From NCBI GenBank assembly GCA_944381635.1, contig CALWLY010000011.1:27839-91838 (forward strand): a DNA stretch of 64,000 nt. Direction: 5' to 3'. The position numbers and the translations under genes were made by a program. Positions 1 to 10,247 of the stretch are shown here, piece after piece (position 1 is the stretch's first letter; each line of letters begins with the position of its first letter). The notes under the pieces are model-generated. The model made no database searches and was not told where the DNA came from. It saw nothing but the letters and a program-made list of their open reading frames with translations. This stretch comes from an uncultured Lachnospiraceae bacterium. GTDB taxonomy: Bacteria; Bacillota; Clostridia; Lachnospirales; Lachnospiraceae.

Positions 1-336
1 AAAGGGTAAAAGCAACGCATAGGAAGAAGGAAGCGAAGAGGCCTGGGAGCTGTTTTTATTTCCGGAAAACAAAGGGGATGAGGACGCAACAAAACTTCCG
101 GCACCCCGCCGCCGGTATAAAATTCCCTGGCTTTCCAGTTCCGTGATTGCACGTTTTGCGGTAATACGGCTCACCTGATAGGTCTGGGAGAGCTGCTTTT
201 CTGTACAGAACGGTTCCTCGTAGGAGAAATCTCCTGAGCGGATACGATTCTGCAAATCCTCGATAATCAGCTCATAAAGGCTTTTTCCGCTGGACGCTGC
301 CCTTTCTTTTAGGGAAGCGGGTTCGAAAGAATTCAT
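1..336 (-). CDS. GntR-family transcriptional regulator (partial, C-terminus off the left edge)
   Basis: A reading frame opens leftward from ATG at 336-334 behind a GAGAGGT ribosome-binding site and stays open to the window edge (112 codons). The N-terminal part is a classic GntR winged helix: LYELIIEDLQNRI, then a Q-L-S-Q-T-Y-Q-V-S-R recognition-helix region and the wing RRRGAGSFV at about residues 74-84. This subfamily usually continues into a UTRA or periplasmic-binding-protein-like sensor domain and controls sugar metabolism, but the effector part is not in the window. Recognition of the DNA-binding domain is secure; the regulated genes are unknown. Confidence 0.85.
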   Translation of the reverse strand, partial: MNSFEPASLKERAASSGKSLYELIIEDLQNRIRSGDFSYEEPFCTEKQLSQTYQVSRITAKRAITELESQGILYRRRGAGSFVASSSPLFSGNKNSSQASSLPSSYALLLPF

Positions 337-684
337 GGTTACCTCTCAATCCGCCATGCCGGCAGGCCGCTGCCGGCAGGCACTTTATTTTATGGCGTCT
401 GTTTTTCAATCCTATTGGTATTTGATTTTTTGCTCCTGGTATCATGTTAATTTACGGAAAAGAAAATGTCAAACAAATAGCGGATAGAAAATGCAGACAT
501 GAGTAAGTAGCCATTTTTCACAGAAAAATGTGCGAATTGCGAATGTTTTGGTCGATTTTGGGAGTGCAAATCACGAAAAAATCGATGTCAGGCTCATTTG
601 TCGGGCAAATTATAATATAAAATAATATAAATAGGAAGAAAAGAGAAATTGCCATGGAAATCACGAAAAGATTGAAAAAAGAGG
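337..684. other. Intergenic region between GntR gene and rplJ promoter
   Basis: About 350 bases with no convincing gene. It must hold the promoter of the leftward GntR gene. The stretch around 600-640 is very AT-rich. I see no further structure that I can name. Confidence 0.5.
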
Positions 685-713
685 TTGACATTGTGTTTTG
701 AATATGATATGTT
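685..713 (+). promoter_or_regulatory. rplJL promoter
   Basis: TTGACA at 685-690 and TATGTT at 708-713 with a 17-base spacer, a near-consensus sigma-A promoter. It lies just upstream of the L10 leader motif. Confidence 0.85.
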
Positions 714-730
714 GACTAAGGTCATAATGA

Positions 731-842
731 CCATGCCGAAGACAGCAGGTATCGGAAGAACCGGTGTAAGAAAAAGCGCCTGCCGAGGAGAAAAGAGTTA
801 ATGCGAATGACTTTTACCTCTCTGTCTTCAGAGAGGTTTTTT
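731..842 (+). ncRNA. Ribosomal protein L10 leader with attenuator
   Basis: The 5' region of the rplJ transcript contains the GACAGCAGG ... CCTGCCGAGG pairing typical of the L10 leader, the kink-turn-like site bound by L10(L12)4. It ends in an intrinsic terminator: stem CCTCTCTG/CAGAGAGG at 817-836 with loop TCTT and six T. From the known family, excess L10-L12 complex binds this RNA and lowers rplJL expression. The terminator before the gene suggests attenuation here. Confidence 0.8.
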
Positions 843-892
843 ATATCGTTTACTTCTTTTATTCGGCAAAGAATCTATAAGGAGGTAAGAAA

Positions 893-1438
893 ATGGCAAA
901 AGTTGAACTGAAACAGCCTATTGTAGCTGAAATTGCTGAAGCAATCAAAGATGCTCAGTCCGTTGTTCTTGTTGACTATCGTGGATTAACTGTAGAACAG
1001 GACACTGCTCTTCGTAAACAGCTTCGTGAAGCAGGCGTCAACTACAAGGTTTACAAAAACACCATGATGAATTTTGCGTTCAAGGGAACACAGTTTGAGG
1101 CACTGGCTCCTTACCTTGAAGGACCGAGCGCTATCGCTATTTCCAATGCAGATGCAACAGCTCCTGCAAGAGAACTGGCAAAATTCGCTAAAACAGCACC
1201 GAAGCTGGAGATCAAAGGCGGTGTTGTGGAAGGAAACGCTTACGATGCAGCTGGCATTGCTCAGATTGCAAGCATTCCGTCCAGAGAAGAGCTTATTTCC
1301 AAATTACTGGGAAGCTTACAGTCTCCTATCACAAACTTTGCTCGCGTCATGAACCAGTTGGCAGAAAAAGGCGGCGCATCTGCATGCGAAGCTCCTGCAG
1401 CTGAGGAAGCACCTGCTGAAGAAACAGCAGCTGAGTAA
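893..1438 (+). CDS. rplJ: 50S ribosomal protein L10
   Basis: L10 (uL10, 181 aa) anchors the L7/L12 stalk on 23S rRNA and helps recruit translation factors. The N-terminal rRNA-binding domain has the family hallmark VVLVDYRGLTVEQ at residues 24-36. The C-terminal helical tail that holds L12 dimers ends in an acidic Ala/Glu/Pro-rich stretch (about 165-181). The ATG at 893 follows AAGGAGGT. It is first in a two-gene unit with rplL 73 bases downstream, behind an L10 leader that probably gives autoregulation. The acidic tail is slightly longer than in Bacillus subtilis L10. Confidence 0.97.
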   Translation: MAKVELKQPIVAEIAEAIKDAQSVVLVDYRGLTVEQDTALRKQLREAGVNYKVYKNTMMNFAFKGTQFEALAPYLEGPSAIAISNADATAPARELAKFAKTAPKLEIKGGVVEGNAYDAAGIAQIASIPSREELISKLLGSLQSPITNFARVMNQLAEKGGASACEAPAAEEAPAEETAAE

Positions 1439-1511
1439 ACTTCTGAAATACGAAGCATTTTAAAATGAAATTAAAAACAAAATGTATACAATTTAATGGA
1501 GGTAAATTATA

Positions 1512-1889
1512 ATGGCAAAATTAACAGCTCAGGAATTAATTGAAGCTATCAAAGAGATGACAGTTTTAGAATTAAATGATTTAGTAAAAGCTTGCGAAGA
1601 AGAATTCGGTGTATCCGCAGCAGCAGGCGTTGTAGTTGCAGCAGCAGGTGCTGGCGCAGCAGCAGAAGCTGAAGAAAAAACAGAGTTCGACGTAGAATTA
1701 ACAGAAGTTGGACCGAACAAAGTTAAAGTTATCAAAGTTGTTCGTGAAGCTACTGGCTTAGGTCTGAAAGAAGCAAAAGACCTGGTTGACAACGCTCCGA
1801 AGGTAATGAAAGAAGCTGCTTCCAAAGAAGAAGCTGAAGACATCAAAAAGAAACTGGAAGCTGAAGGCGCTAAAGTTACTCTTAAATAA
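1512..1889 (+). CDS. rplL: 50S ribosomal protein L7/L12
   Basis: L7/L12 (bL12, 125 aa) forms the flexible stalk dimers that stimulate GTP hydrolysis by EF-G and EF-Tu. The N-terminal dimerization helices (about residues 1-35) are followed by an Ala/Gly-rich hinge (about 37-53). The globular factor-binding domain contains the conserved [10 protein letters not shown] and [12 protein letters not shown] segments. The start is set by TGGAGGTAAATTATA before ATG 1512. An intrinsic terminator lies 19 bases after the stop, so this is the last gene of the unit. rpoB, normally next, is separated by a two-gene insertion. Confidence 0.97.
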   Translation: MAKLTAQELIEAIKEMTVLELNDLVKACEEEFGVSAAAGVVVAAAGAGAAAEAEEKTEFDVELTEVGPNKVKVIKVVREATGLGLKEAKDLVDNAPKVMKEAASKEEAEDIKKKLEAEGAKVTLK

Positions 1890-1907
1890 TTTTAGAGACA
1901 GTTTAGA

Positions 1908-1938
1908 GGGAATCATGCAAATGATTCCCTTTTTTTTA
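1908..1938 (+). terminator. Intrinsic terminator of rplJL
   Basis: Stem GGGAATCAT/ATGATTCCC (1908-1916 and 1921-1929) with loop GCAA, followed by eight T. Confidence 0.9.
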
Positions 1939-1940
1939 TA

Positions 1941-1965
1941 GGATAGGAAAGTTTCTTTCCTATCC
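1941..1965. repeat. Intergenic hairpin, member of a dispersed hairpin family; terminator of the AraC gene
   Basis: Perfect arms GGATAGGAAAG and CTTTCCTATCC with a 3-base loop, then A-rich sequence. The arm core ATAGGAAA resembles the hairpins at 5836-5876, 35420-35460 and 39886-39926. It overlaps the stop codon of the leftward AraC gene and would serve as its terminator (T-run on the minus strand). Confidence 0.6.
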
Positions 1966-2888
1966 TAAAAAAAAGAATCCAGAATAGCTTTTCCCTGTTC
2001 GAAGGTATAGCGCTTTTGTACAGTGCCTGTAGGAAGCGGATTGCTGCGAAGGTTTGGCTTTTCTTTCATGTTTCTGTATTCCAGTGCGCTGCATCCGAAA
2101 TTTTTGACAAACATCTGATTCAGATATTTACTGTTGGAGAAACCACATTCCATACAGATGTCCAGAATGTTCAGCTCAGACGTTTTCATTAATTGCAGGG
2201 CATGCTCAAACCGGATCTGGTTCAGGTATTGTTGAAAAGAAATCCCCAGGTACTGCTTGATGAAATGTGAGGCATGACAGGGAGTGATGTTTTCCAGTTC
2301 TGCAATATCCTTTAAAGAAACCGGTTCTGTAAAATGTTCTCCGATGTAATGGATGATTCTGGAAAGGCGCAGAGAATTGTTTTTGGCGGCTGCGGATTCC
2401 CGTTCCGTTGTAATGGTGTAATCGGAAGAAGAAAGTATTTTGTACAGCGCGTCAAAAAGCAGGCTTGCGCATTTCAATTCAATGTGAGGCTTTCCGGAAA
2501 AGTAAAGTGCAGCACAGGAGAGCAGCAGGTCGTAAACAGATTGGTGGCAGGGTTCTTGTGCGGATATAGTATTGTTGAACCGGAAAAAACTGAGTTCATA
2601 ATAAATTCTGTTATGGAATGTGGAAGGAATTTGAAAAACAAGGATTTTATTTTTCCCATCAGCACTGGAAAAAGAGTGAAGCTGGTACCGGTTTATGATA
2701 TAGATGTCTCTGGGAAAGAGAGTAAGAGGATGCTGTTCGAGGAATAGCTCCACGGTTCCTTCCAGAACCACTCCGATTTCCAGGTCGTCGTGGTAATGGG
2801 AGCTGCGCATGGTCGTTTCTGTAAGAAAAATTTCGATAAAGTTCATGGTGGTGTGTTGGATGACTTCAAATTCTTTCTGGCAGACCAC
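1965..2888 (-). CDS. AraC-family transcriptional regulator with N-terminal cupin sensor domain
   Basis: 307 aa. The N-terminal half (about residues 20-110) looks like an AraC-type cupin sensor (HYHDDLEIGVVLEG), which binds a sugar or oligosaccharide in this family. The C-terminal 100 residues hold two helix-turn-helix units, with the conserved signature around ILDICMECGFSNSKYLNQMFVKNFGCSALEYR split over the second. The start is GTG at 2888-2886 behind GGAGGGAAACCT. It is divergently transcribed from the GH38 mannosidase, so it most likely activates that gene in response to a mannoside. The inducer is inference. Confidence 0.9.
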   Translation of the reverse strand: MVCQKEFEVIQHTTMNFIEIFLTETTMRSSHYHDDLEIGVVLEGTVELFLEQHPLTLFPRDIYIINRYQLHSFSSADGKNKILVFQIPSTFHNRIYYELSFFRFNNTISAQEPCHQSVYDLLLSCAALYFSGKPHIELKCASLLFDALYKILSSSDYTITTERESAAAKNNSLRLSRIIHYIGEHFTEPVSLKDIAELENITPCHASHFIKQYLGISFQQYLNQIRFEHALQLMKTSELNILDICMECGFSNSKYLNQMFVKNFGCSALEYRNMKEKPNLRSNPLPTGTVQKRYTFEQGKAILDSFF

Positions 2889-3078
2889 AGGTTTCCCTCC
2901 TTAACATTCTGCTTTCAGTTTAGCATATTTTTCGCAATAATAGAAAGAGAAAATCGCAAGATTGTCATTTCTTGCAGGAAAACACTGTAGTATAAATAAA
3001 CGTGTGAAGCTGTTTTTGCGTCTTCACATACCAACAGAATTTGACATGTATTTTTCGATTGTATTGGGAGGAAAACGA

Positions 3079-5757
3079 ATGGAAAAATTGAAACTCTATG
3101 TGATTTCCCACACGCATTGGGACAGGGAATGGTATCAGACTTTTCAGCATTATCGCTATCGTCTGGTAAGAGTTATGGACAATCTGATTGAGGGATTGGA
3201 AAAAGATGAGGATTATAAAGTTTTTCATCTGGACGGACAGACCATTGTGCTGGAAGATTATCTGGAAATACGCCCGGAAAATAAAGAACGCCTGACGAAA
3301 CTGATACAGGACGGGCGCATTGTTATCGGACCCTGGTTTGTTATGCCGGATGAATTTCTGATAAGCGGGGAGTCTTTGGTAAAAAATCTTAAGATGGGAC
3401 ATGCGATCTGTGAGGATTATGGCGCAAAACCCATGAAAAACGGATATGTTACCGATATTTTTGGACATAACAGTCAGTTCCCGCAGATTTTAAACGGCTT
3501 CGATATACACGCAGCTACGCTGTACCGCGGAATCGGCAACTATCAAAAGGATGCATTCCGCTGGAAATCTCCGGATGGAAGCGAGGTTATTGCGGCAAAA
3601 CTGGAGCAGGATCGCTGTTATTCCAATTTTTATTTTGCAGTTCGCTGGCCCTATGAAGAAAGCGGATTTGATCCGGAAGATGCCGTGAAGCGGATGAGAA
3701 TGCTGGCGGACAGGGCGAGAGGATTTGCCGCAACAGACCGGGTTATTATGATGGATGGGGTAGACCACTGCGGCATGGAGCCCATGCTGCCGGAAATGCT
3801 TCGCCTGTTTGAAAAAGAGCTGCCGGATGTGGAATTTATTCACGTAAATCTGGAAGAGTATTTTAAAGGTCTGGAGACCGATGGTCTGGATGTGATCGAA
3901 GGTTCCCTGTACCATACCGGAAAACGGGGATTGAACAATTCGGTCTTGAAAAATGTTTTATCTTCCATGGTTCATGTGAAACAGGCCAATGACCGCTGTG
4001 AGACACAGCTGACCAACATTTCGGAGCCGTTGAACGCGTTCTGCGAAATGAACCGGGGAATCCTCAAATCCTACAAACGTGACGACTATTCCCTTGCACC
4101 CCGCCGTACCTACCTGGACAGAGCATGGAAATATCTGATTACCAATCATCCCCATGATTCCATCTGCGGCTGTTCCCTTTCCGATGTACATCGGGATAAT
4201 ATCTACCGGTATCGTCAGGCTCAGCAGATGGCAGAAGTATCGGAACAGGACTGCATGGAAGTGATCACTCGCAATATCGGATGCACAGGAGACCATCAGG
4301 AAGCGATTTTACTTTACAATCCTACCCAGCAGGCGGTAAAAGGTGTCAGAGTATTCAAACTGCAGGTAAAACAGTATGGAGAAGTGAACCGGCGCTTCTA
4401 TGACAGCCAGAACAGAGAAATGACGGTGCAGGTGCTGGAGGAGAAAGAGCAGACTGTGGTAAAGGAAAGACTGCTGCAGCTGGTTCATTTTGAACCTTAC
4501 ACAGACCTGACGGTTGCGGCATATGTGGAAATTCCGGCATTTGGCTATACTGTGATTTACTGCGATAACTACCAGAACGTGTTCGGGGAAAATAAACCAT
4601 ATACATGGGAAGCTTTTTATCCGCCCTGCCGTCTGACGGGAAGCCAGATGCGTGCCCATAACCGTATAGACAACGGCGTTATGACAGTAGAACTGAATCC
4701 GGCGGGACTTTTGGATGTGACGCTGCATTCCAATGGCCGCTGCTTTAAAAATCTGCATTTGCTGGAAAACCGTTCCGATGGGGGAGAAGGATGGAACTGG
4801 CGTCCGGTTCCCTATGACAGCACTGTTTGGGGAAATAACACTTTAGAGCAGTTTGAAGTTGTGGCGGACGGACCGCTCTGCACAGTATGGAAGCTGATTT
4901 ACAAACTCAGACTCCCTGAGGGACTTGGAGCGAATGCAAAAGAACGCAGCAAGAGAGAGCACGATCAGTATGTGACAACGGTGCTGACTGTGGTGAAGGA
5001 CAGTGAAATCCTGTATTTTAAGACAAAGATTAAAAATGAGACGGAAAACAATCGTATGAGAGTTTTATTCCCTACAAATTCCGATGCGGACTGTTTCTAC
5101 ACAAAAACACCGTTTGATTTTGTAAAATGGCCGGTAAAGGCAGAAGATACCCACGATTATAATGAACCGGATACTCTGGTTCATCCGGCTCAGGGAATTA
5201 CTGCTGTTTACGATGAAAAGGGCGCAGCGGCGCTGTACACCAAAGGACTTTACGAAGTGGAAGTTACCGACAACGAGGAAAAAGCTCTGGCAGTCACCTT
5301 GTTCCGTGCGGCCGGCATAGAAACCGGCACCTTGTATCCGGAAGATATACAGATGCAGAGGGAGATGGAATTTGAATATGCTCTTTCCTTTGCTTCCAAT
5401 GGAAAAACAGAAACTATGCTGGAAGGGGAAGCGTACCGCAGCGGAATCCACAGTTATGCCTTTGAGCAAAACAGCAGTGCGGATGTGCTGGATGGTCAGA
5501 TGTCTTTCCTTGAGATAGAAGCAAAAGAAAAAATCGTTTCCGCTGTCTATGAAAAGGATGGAAAGTTTTTTGTTCGTCTCTATGATGTCAGTGGAAATGG
5601 AGAAAAAGTGTCCCTCCGCTTCCCGGGAAAAGTTTCCGGTGCTGCGTATGTGAACCTGAACGATGAGATTTTAAATTCGGCAGTTTATGAGGGCAATACT
5701 GTCACGGCAGACTGCCCGCCTCACAAAATCGTAACTGTCTGCGTGGAATTGAACTAA
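3079..5757 (+). CDS. Glycoside hydrolase family 38 alpha-mannosidase
   Basis: 892 aa, the normal size for bacterial GH38. These are zinc-dependent retaining alpha-mannosidases acting on mannosides, mannosylglycerate or N-glycan fragments. The N-terminus carries the zinc site SHTHWDREW (residues 9-17), and GYVTDIFGHNSQFPQIL near residue 120 contains the nucleophile Asp. The C-terminal half is the beta-rich mannosidase domain. ATG 3079 follows GGGAGGAAAACGA; the frame opens earlier, but those codons have no ribosome-binding site. There is no signal peptide, so it acts in the cytosol. It forms a divergent pair with an AraC regulator, both sitting between rplL and rpoB. Exact substrate cannot be read from sequence. 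Confidence 0.93.
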   Translation: MEKLKLYVISHTHWDREWYQTFQHYRYRLVRVMDNLIEGLEKDEDYKVFHLDGQTIVLEDYLEIRPENKERLTKLIQDGRIVIGPWFVMPDEFLISGESLVKNLKMGHAICEDYGAKPMKNGYVTDIFGHNSQFPQILNGFDIHAATLYRGIGNYQKDAFRWKSPDGSEVIAAKLEQDRCYSNFYFAVRWPYEESGFDPEDAVKRMRMLADRARGFAATDRVIMMDGVDHCGMEPMLPEMLRLFEKELPDVEFIHVNLEEYFKGLETDGLDVIEGSLYHTGKRGLNNSVLKNVLSSMVHVKQANDRCETQLTNISEPLNAFCEMNRGILKSYKRDDYSLAPRRTYLDRAWKYLITNHPHDSICGCSLSDVHRDNIYRYRQAQQMAEVSEQDCMEVITRNIGCTGDHQEAILLYNPTQQAVKGVRVFKLQVKQYGEVNRRFYDSQNREMTVQVLEEKEQTVVKERLLQLVHFEPYTDLTVAAYVEIPAFGYTVIYCDNYQNVFGENKPYTWEAFYPPCRLTGSQMRAHNRIDNGVMTVELNPAGLLDVTLHSNGRCFKNLHLLENRSDGGEGWNWRPVPYDSTVWGNNTLEQFEVVADGPLCTVWKLIYKLRLPEGLGANAKERSKREHDQYVTTVLTVVKDSEILYFKTKIKNETENNRMRVLFPTNSDADCFYTKTPFDFVKWPVKAEDTHDYNEPDTLVHPAQGITAVYDEKGAAALYTKGLYEVEVTDNEEKALAVTLFRAAGIETGTLYPEDIQMQREMEFEYALSFASNGKTETMLEGEAYRSGIHSYAFEQNSSADVLDGQMSFLEIEAKEKIVSAVYEKDGKFFVRLYDVSGNGEKVSLRFPGKVSGAAYVNLNDEILNSAVYEGNTVTADCPPHKIVTVCVELN

Positions 5758-5792
5758 TATTTTTTCTTCTCACCAAAAAAGTAAAAAGAAAG

Positions 5793-5838
5793 ACCGTTCT
5801 GTACGGAACTCAAAAAGGGCTCCGGGCAGAACGGTTTT
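5793..5838 (+). terminator. Intrinsic terminator of the mannosidase gene
   Basis: Arms CCGTTCTG and CAGAACGG with a GC-containing inner part, followed by TTTTTT. Confidence 0.8.
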
Positions 5839-5876
5839 TTATGCGGCGGGAAATTTCATTTCCCATCGCATAAAAA
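5836..5876. repeat. Dispersed intergenic hairpin, copy 2
   Basis: 19-base arms (17 of 19 paired) around a 3-base loop: TTTTTATGCG..GGGAAAT against ATTTCCCATCGCATAAAAA. It has the same layout as 35420-35460 and 39886-39926. A GC-rich tail (5884-5935) with GCGGCGGAG-like sequence follows. Confidence 0.7.
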
Positions 5877-5935
5877 TGATAAATCGCACTGCGGCGGAGA
5901 GGAAATAAAGCGCTGCGCGACCCGCCGCAGGCGGA

Positions 5936-5960
5936 GAATCTCATATTAAGAGATTCTTTT
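5936..5960 (+). terminator. Hairpin with T-run after the repeat tail
   Basis: GAATCTC (5936-5942) pairs with GAGATTC (5950-5956), followed by TTTT. It is a second possible terminator between the mannosidase and rpoB. From 5961 to 6110 I see only AT-rich spacer. Confidence 0.6.
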
Positions 5961-6110
5961 CTGCCAAGATGGAAAAAAATAACAGAGATGGGTAAATAAA
6001 AGTAGTAATAATCACGAAAATAAGATTGTATACAATAATACAGACGTGAAATTCATCACTATGCACCTTTTCGCCTCTACCATATTTCCTTAAATTTGTC
6101 AATAATTTTA

Positions 6111-6139
6111 TTGACTCAAATTGAAATTTATAGTATTAT
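6111..6139 (+). promoter_or_regulatory. rpoBC promoter
   Basis: TTGACT at 6111-6116, 17-base spacer, TATTAT at 6134-6139. This gives rpoBC its own start and a leader of about 200 bases. Confidence 0.8.
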
Positions 6140-6178
6140 GGATAATGCACTATTGTGGTATGGTATGCTTTTTTGACA

Positions 6179-6254
6179 CTCACGGTATACGCAAGCGCAG
6201 CGTGAAGGCCCGTAAAATCAAGGTTTTCGGGGTTGTGCTTGCGTATATCGTGAG
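6179..6254 (+). ncRNA. Long hairpin in the rpoB 5' leader
   Basis: CACGGTATACGCAAGC (6181-6196) pairs with GCTTGCGTATATCGTG (6237-6252) at 15 of 16 positions and extends by two more pairs. An inner stem CCCG..AAAA/TTTTCGGG lies between. There is no T-run, so it is a leader structure rather than a terminator. I cannot name a family for it. Confidence 0.6.
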
Positions 6255-6351
6255 GTATCCTTCCGGAGAGTATAAAGTAGTATCTGTGCCCGCCGGGAGT
6301 CGGTTCCTGGGATGATAGGCAAACAAATCATAAGAACGGGGTGAAAGGTCA

Positions 6352-9300
6352 ATGGAAAAAAACAGAATACGTCCTATTGCCGCAGGCAAGAACATACGTA
6401 TGAGTTATTCAAGACGGAAAGAAGTTCTGGAGATGCCGAACCTGATAGAGGTTCAGAAGAACTCCTATAAGTGGTTCCTGGAAGAAGGCTTAAAAGAAGT
6501 TTTCGATGATATTTCTCCGATTGCGGATTACAGCGGTCATCTGAGCCTGGAATTCGTGGACTTTGAACTGTGTGAGGACGAAGTAAAATACTCTATTGAA
6601 AAATGTAAGGAAAGGGATGCTACTTATGCAGCACCCTTAAAAGTAAGAGTACGTCTTTACAATAAGGAAAAAGAAGAAATCAGCGAACACGAAATCTTCA
6701 TGGGCGATCTGCCGTTAATGACAGAGACAGGTACTTTCGTAATCAACGGTGCGGAGCGTGTTATTGTCAGCCAGCTGGTTCGTTCTCCTGGCATTTATTA
6801 CAGCATCGGACACGATAAGATCGGTAAGAGACTCTATTCTGCTACCGTAATTCCCAATCGTGGTGCATGGCTGGAATACGAAACGGATTCCAATGACGTA
6901 TTCTATGTTCGTGTGGACCGTACAAGAAAAGTACCGATCACAGTGCTGATCCGTGCGCTGGGCGTTGGTACCAACGACGAGATCCGCGAATTGTTTGGCG
7001 ATGAACCCAAGATTGAAGCCAGCTTTGCGAAAGATACTTCCGAAAACTATCAGGAAGGTCTTCTGGAATTATACAAAAAAATCCGTCCCGGTGAACCTTT
7101 GAGCGTGGAAAGTGCGGAAAGCCTGATCACAGCCATGTTCTTTGATCCCAGACGTTATGACCTGGCGAAGGTGGGACGTTATAAATTTAATAAGAAGTTA
7201 AGACTTAAAAACCGTATTCGTGGCCAGGTGCTGGCAGACGATGTGGTGGATGTAAACACAGGAGAAATCCTGGCAGAGGCAGGAACGAAAGTGACTGCTG
7301 AACTGGCAGATACGATTCAGAATGCAGCGGTACCGTTCGTATTCATCCAGACTGAAGAACGCAGAGTGAAAGTTCTCTCCAACATGATGGTAGACCTTAC
7401 AAGCTATGTGGACTGCAATCCGGAAGAACTGGGAATTACAGAACTGGTATATTATCCCGTGCTTGCACAGATCCTGGAAGAGTATGCGCAGGATCCGGAA
7501 GCCCTGGCTGATGCCATCCGCAAAAATGCACACGAACTGGTTCCCAAGCATATCACAAAAGAAGATATTCTGGCTTCCATCAACTACAATATGCATCTGG
7601 AATACGGAATCGGAACCGATGATGATATCGACCACCTTGGAAACCGTCGTATCCGTGCGGTAGGCGAGCTGCTGCAGAACCAGTACCGCATCGGTCTTTC
7701 CAGACTGGAAAGAGTTGTCCGCGAAAGAATGACAACCCATGATGCAGAAGAGATTTCTCCTCAGGTGCTGATCAATATCAAACCGGTACAGGCGGCAGTG
7801 AAAGAATTCTTCGGTTCTTCCCAGCTGTCTCAGTTCATGGATCAGAATAACCCTCTGGGCGAACTGACACACAAGAGACGTCTTTCCGCTTTGGGACCTG
7901 GCGGTCTGTCCAGAGACCGTGCCGGATTCGAGGTACGTGACGTTCACTATTCTCACTACGGAAGAATGTGTCCGATTGAGACGCCGGAAGGTCCGAACAT
8001 CGGTCTGATTAACTCTCTGGCAAGCTATGCGAGAATCAACGAGTACGGCTTTATCGAAGCTCCGTACCGTAAAATAGATAAAACAGATCCGCAGAATCCT
8101 CGTGTCACCAACGAAGTTGTATACATGACTGCGGACGAAGAAGACAATTACCATGTGGCTCAGGCTAACGAGGCACTGGATGAGAACGGATACTTTATCA
8201 GAAACAGCGTATCCGGACGTTACCGCGAAGAAACATCCGAGTATCCGAAGGCTGTCTTCGATTATATGGACGTTTCTCCTCAGATGGTATTCTCTGTGGC
8301 TACAGCGCTGATTCCTTTCCTTCAGAACGACGATGCTAACCGTGCGCTGATGGGATCCAACATGCAGCGTCAGGCAGTACCGCTTCTGATCACAGAGGCT
8401 CCTGTAGTAGGAACCGGTATGGAACCGAAAGCAGCGGTAGACTCCGGTGTTTGTGTTGTGGCTAAGAAACCGGGTACCATTGATTATGTATCTTCCAAAC
8501 TGATCAAGATGACCTGCGATGACGGCGAGAAGATGGAATTCCATCTGACAAAATTCGCTCGAAGCAACCAGTCCAACTGCTACAACCAGAAACCTATCGT
8601 ATTTAAAGGAAATCATGTGGAAGCAGGACAGGTAATCGCAGACGGTCCTTCTACAGCTCAGGGCGAGCTGGCTCTCGGAAAGAACCCGCTGATCGGCTTT
8701 ATGACCTGGGAAGGCTACAACTACGAAGATGCTGTACTTTTAAGTGAAAGACTGGTTATGGATGACGTTTATACATCCGTACACATTGAAGAATATGAGG
8801 CAGAAGCCCGCGATACCAAATTAGGACCGGAAGAAATCACAAGAGATGTGCCGGGCGTGGGCGATGACGCATTAAAAGATCTGGATGAGCGCGGTATTAT
8901 CCGTATCGGTGCAGAGGTACGCGCCGGAGACATCCTTGTTGGTAAGGTAACTCCCAAGGGAGAAACGGAGCTGACAGCAGAAGAGAGACTGCTTCGCGCG
9001 ATCTTCGGTGAGAAGGCAAGAGAAGTAAGAGATACCTCTCTGAAAGTACCTCACGGTGAATACGGTATCGTTGTGGATGCCAAAGTATTTACAAGAGAAA
9101 ACGGTGATGAGCTTGCACCGGGTGTAAGCCACGCAGTACGTATTTATATCGCACAGAAGAGAAAGATTTCCGTAGGTGATAAGATGGCTGGTCGTCACGG
9201 TAACAAGGGTGTTGTTTCCCGCGTGCTTCCGGTAGAAGATATGCCTTACCTGCCTAACGGACGTCCTCTGGATATCGTGCTGAATCCTCTGGGTGTGCCT

Positions 9301-10212
9301 TCCCGTATGAATATCGGACAGGTACTTGAAATTCACCTTTCCCTGGCTGCCAAGGCACTCGGCTTTAACGTTGCAACACCAATTTTCGACGGTGCAAACG
9401 AAAATGACATTATGGATACGCTGGATCTGGCAAATGATTATGTCAACCTGGAATGGGATGAATTCAAGGAGAAGCACGGAGAAGAGCTGCTTCCGGAAGT
9501 GCTGGATTATCTGTACGAGAACAGAGATCACAGAAAACTGTGGAAGGGAGTTCCGATTTCCAGAGATGGTAAGGTAAGACTTCGTGACGGACGTACCGGT
9601 GAATATTTTGACAGCCCGGTTACAATCGGACACATGCATTACCTGAAGCTGCATCACCTGGTAGACGATAAGATCCACGCACGTTCCACAGGTCCTTACT
9701 CCCTGGTAACACAGCAGCCTCTGGGCGGTAAAGCGCAGTTCGGCGGTCAGCGTTTCGGTGAAATGGAAGTTTGGGCGCTGGAAGCATACGGTGCATCCTA
9801 TACACTGCAGGAGATCCTGACTGTGAAATCCGACGACGTGGTAGGACGTGTCAAGACATACGAGGCAATCATTAAGGGAGACAACATTCCGGAACCCGGA
9901 ATTCCGGAATCCTTCAAGGTATTGCTCAAAGAATTACAGTCCCTTGGTCTGGATGTCAAGGTGCTGCGTGATGACAATACAGAAGTGGAAATCATGGAAA
10001 CTGTCGATTACGGTGACAGTGATTACCGTTATGAGATGGAAGGTGATTCCAAAGGCAATTATCAGAAAGAAGAGGAATCTTTTGCCGCACACGGTTATCA
10101 GAAACAGGAATTTGACGCAGAAAGCGAAGAGCTGATTGCTGTGGAAGAAGAACTGGAAGAGGACCTGGTAGACGATTTTGGCGGTGATTATGAAGAATCT
10201 TTTGATGAATAA
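6352..10212 (+). CDS. rpoB: DNA-directed RNA polymerase subunit beta
   Basis: The 1286-aa beta subunit forms one side of the polymerase cleft and the rifampicin pocket. The rifampicin cluster (about residues 486-530: [30 protein letters not shown]) has the drug-sensitive residues. [17 protein letters not shown] and [17 protein letters not shown] are further beta hallmarks. The C-terminus ends in an acidic Glu/Asp/Tyr-rich tail (about 1220-1286), longer than in E. coli. ATG 6352 follows GGGGTGAAAGGTCA. Transcribed with rpoC 35 bases downstream from the promoter at 6111. Confidence 0.98.
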   Translation: MEKNRIRPIAAGKNIRMSYSRRKEVLEMPNLIEVQKNSYKWFLEEGLKEVFDDISPIADYSGHLSLEFVDFELCEDEVKYSIEKCKERDATYAAPLKVRVRLYNKEKEEISEHEIFMGDLPLMTETGTFVINGAERVIVSQLVRSPGIYYSIGHDKIGKRLYSATVIPNRGAWLEYETDSNDVFYVRVDRTRKVPITVLIRALGVGTNDEIRELFGDEPKIEASFAKDTSENYQEGLLELYKKIRPGEPLSVESAESLITAMFFDPRRYDLAKVGRYKFNKKLRLKNRIRGQVLADDVVDVNTGEILAEAGTKVTAELADTIQNAAVPFVFIQTEERRVKVLSNMMVDLTSYVDCNPEELGITELVYYPVLAQILEEYAQDPEALADAIRKNAHELVPKHITKEDILASINYNMHLEYGIGTDDDIDHLGNRRIRAVGELLQNQYRIGLSRLERVVRERMTTHDAEEISPQVLINIKPVQAAVKEFFGSSQLSQFMDQNNPLGELTHKRRLSALGPGGLSRDRAGFEVRDVHYSHYGRMCPIETPEGPNIGLINSLASYARINEYGFIEAPYRKIDKTDPQNPRVTNEVVYMTADEEDNYHVAQANEALDENGYFIRNSVSGRYREETSEYPKAVFDYMDVSPQMVFSVATALIPFLQNDDANRALMGSNMQRQAVPLLITEAPVVGTGMEPKAAVDSGVCVVAKKPGTIDYVSSKLIKMTCDDGEKMEFHLTKFARSNQSNCYNQKPIVFKGNHVEAGQVIADGPSTAQGELALGKNPLIGFMTWEGYNYEDAVLLSERLVMDDVYTSVHIEEYEAEARDTKLGPEEITRDVPGVGDDALKDLDERGIIRIGAEVRAGDILVGKVTPKGETELTAEERLLRAIFGEKAREVRDTSLKVPHGEYGIVVDAKVFTRENGDELAPGVSHAVRIYIAQKRKISVGDKMAGRHGNKGVVSRVLPVEDMPYLPNGRPLDIVLNPLGVPSRMNIGQVLEIHLSLAAKALGFNVATPIFDGANENDIMDTLDLANDYVNLEWDEFKEKHGEELLPEVLDYLYENRDHRKLWKGVPISRDGKVRLRDGRTGEYFDSPVTIGHMHYLKLHHLVDDKIHARSTGPYSLVTQQPLGGKAQFGGQRFGEMEVWALEAYGASYTLQEILTVKSDDVVGRVKTYEAIIKGDNIPEPGIPESFKVLLKELQSLGLDVKVLRDDNTEVEIMETVDYGDSDYRYEMEGDSKGNYQKEEESFAAHGYQKQEFDAESEELIAVEEELEEDLVDDFGGDYEESFDE

Positions 10213-10247
10213 GAAGCCGAAAAAACAATTTGGAAGGAGTGCCATAA

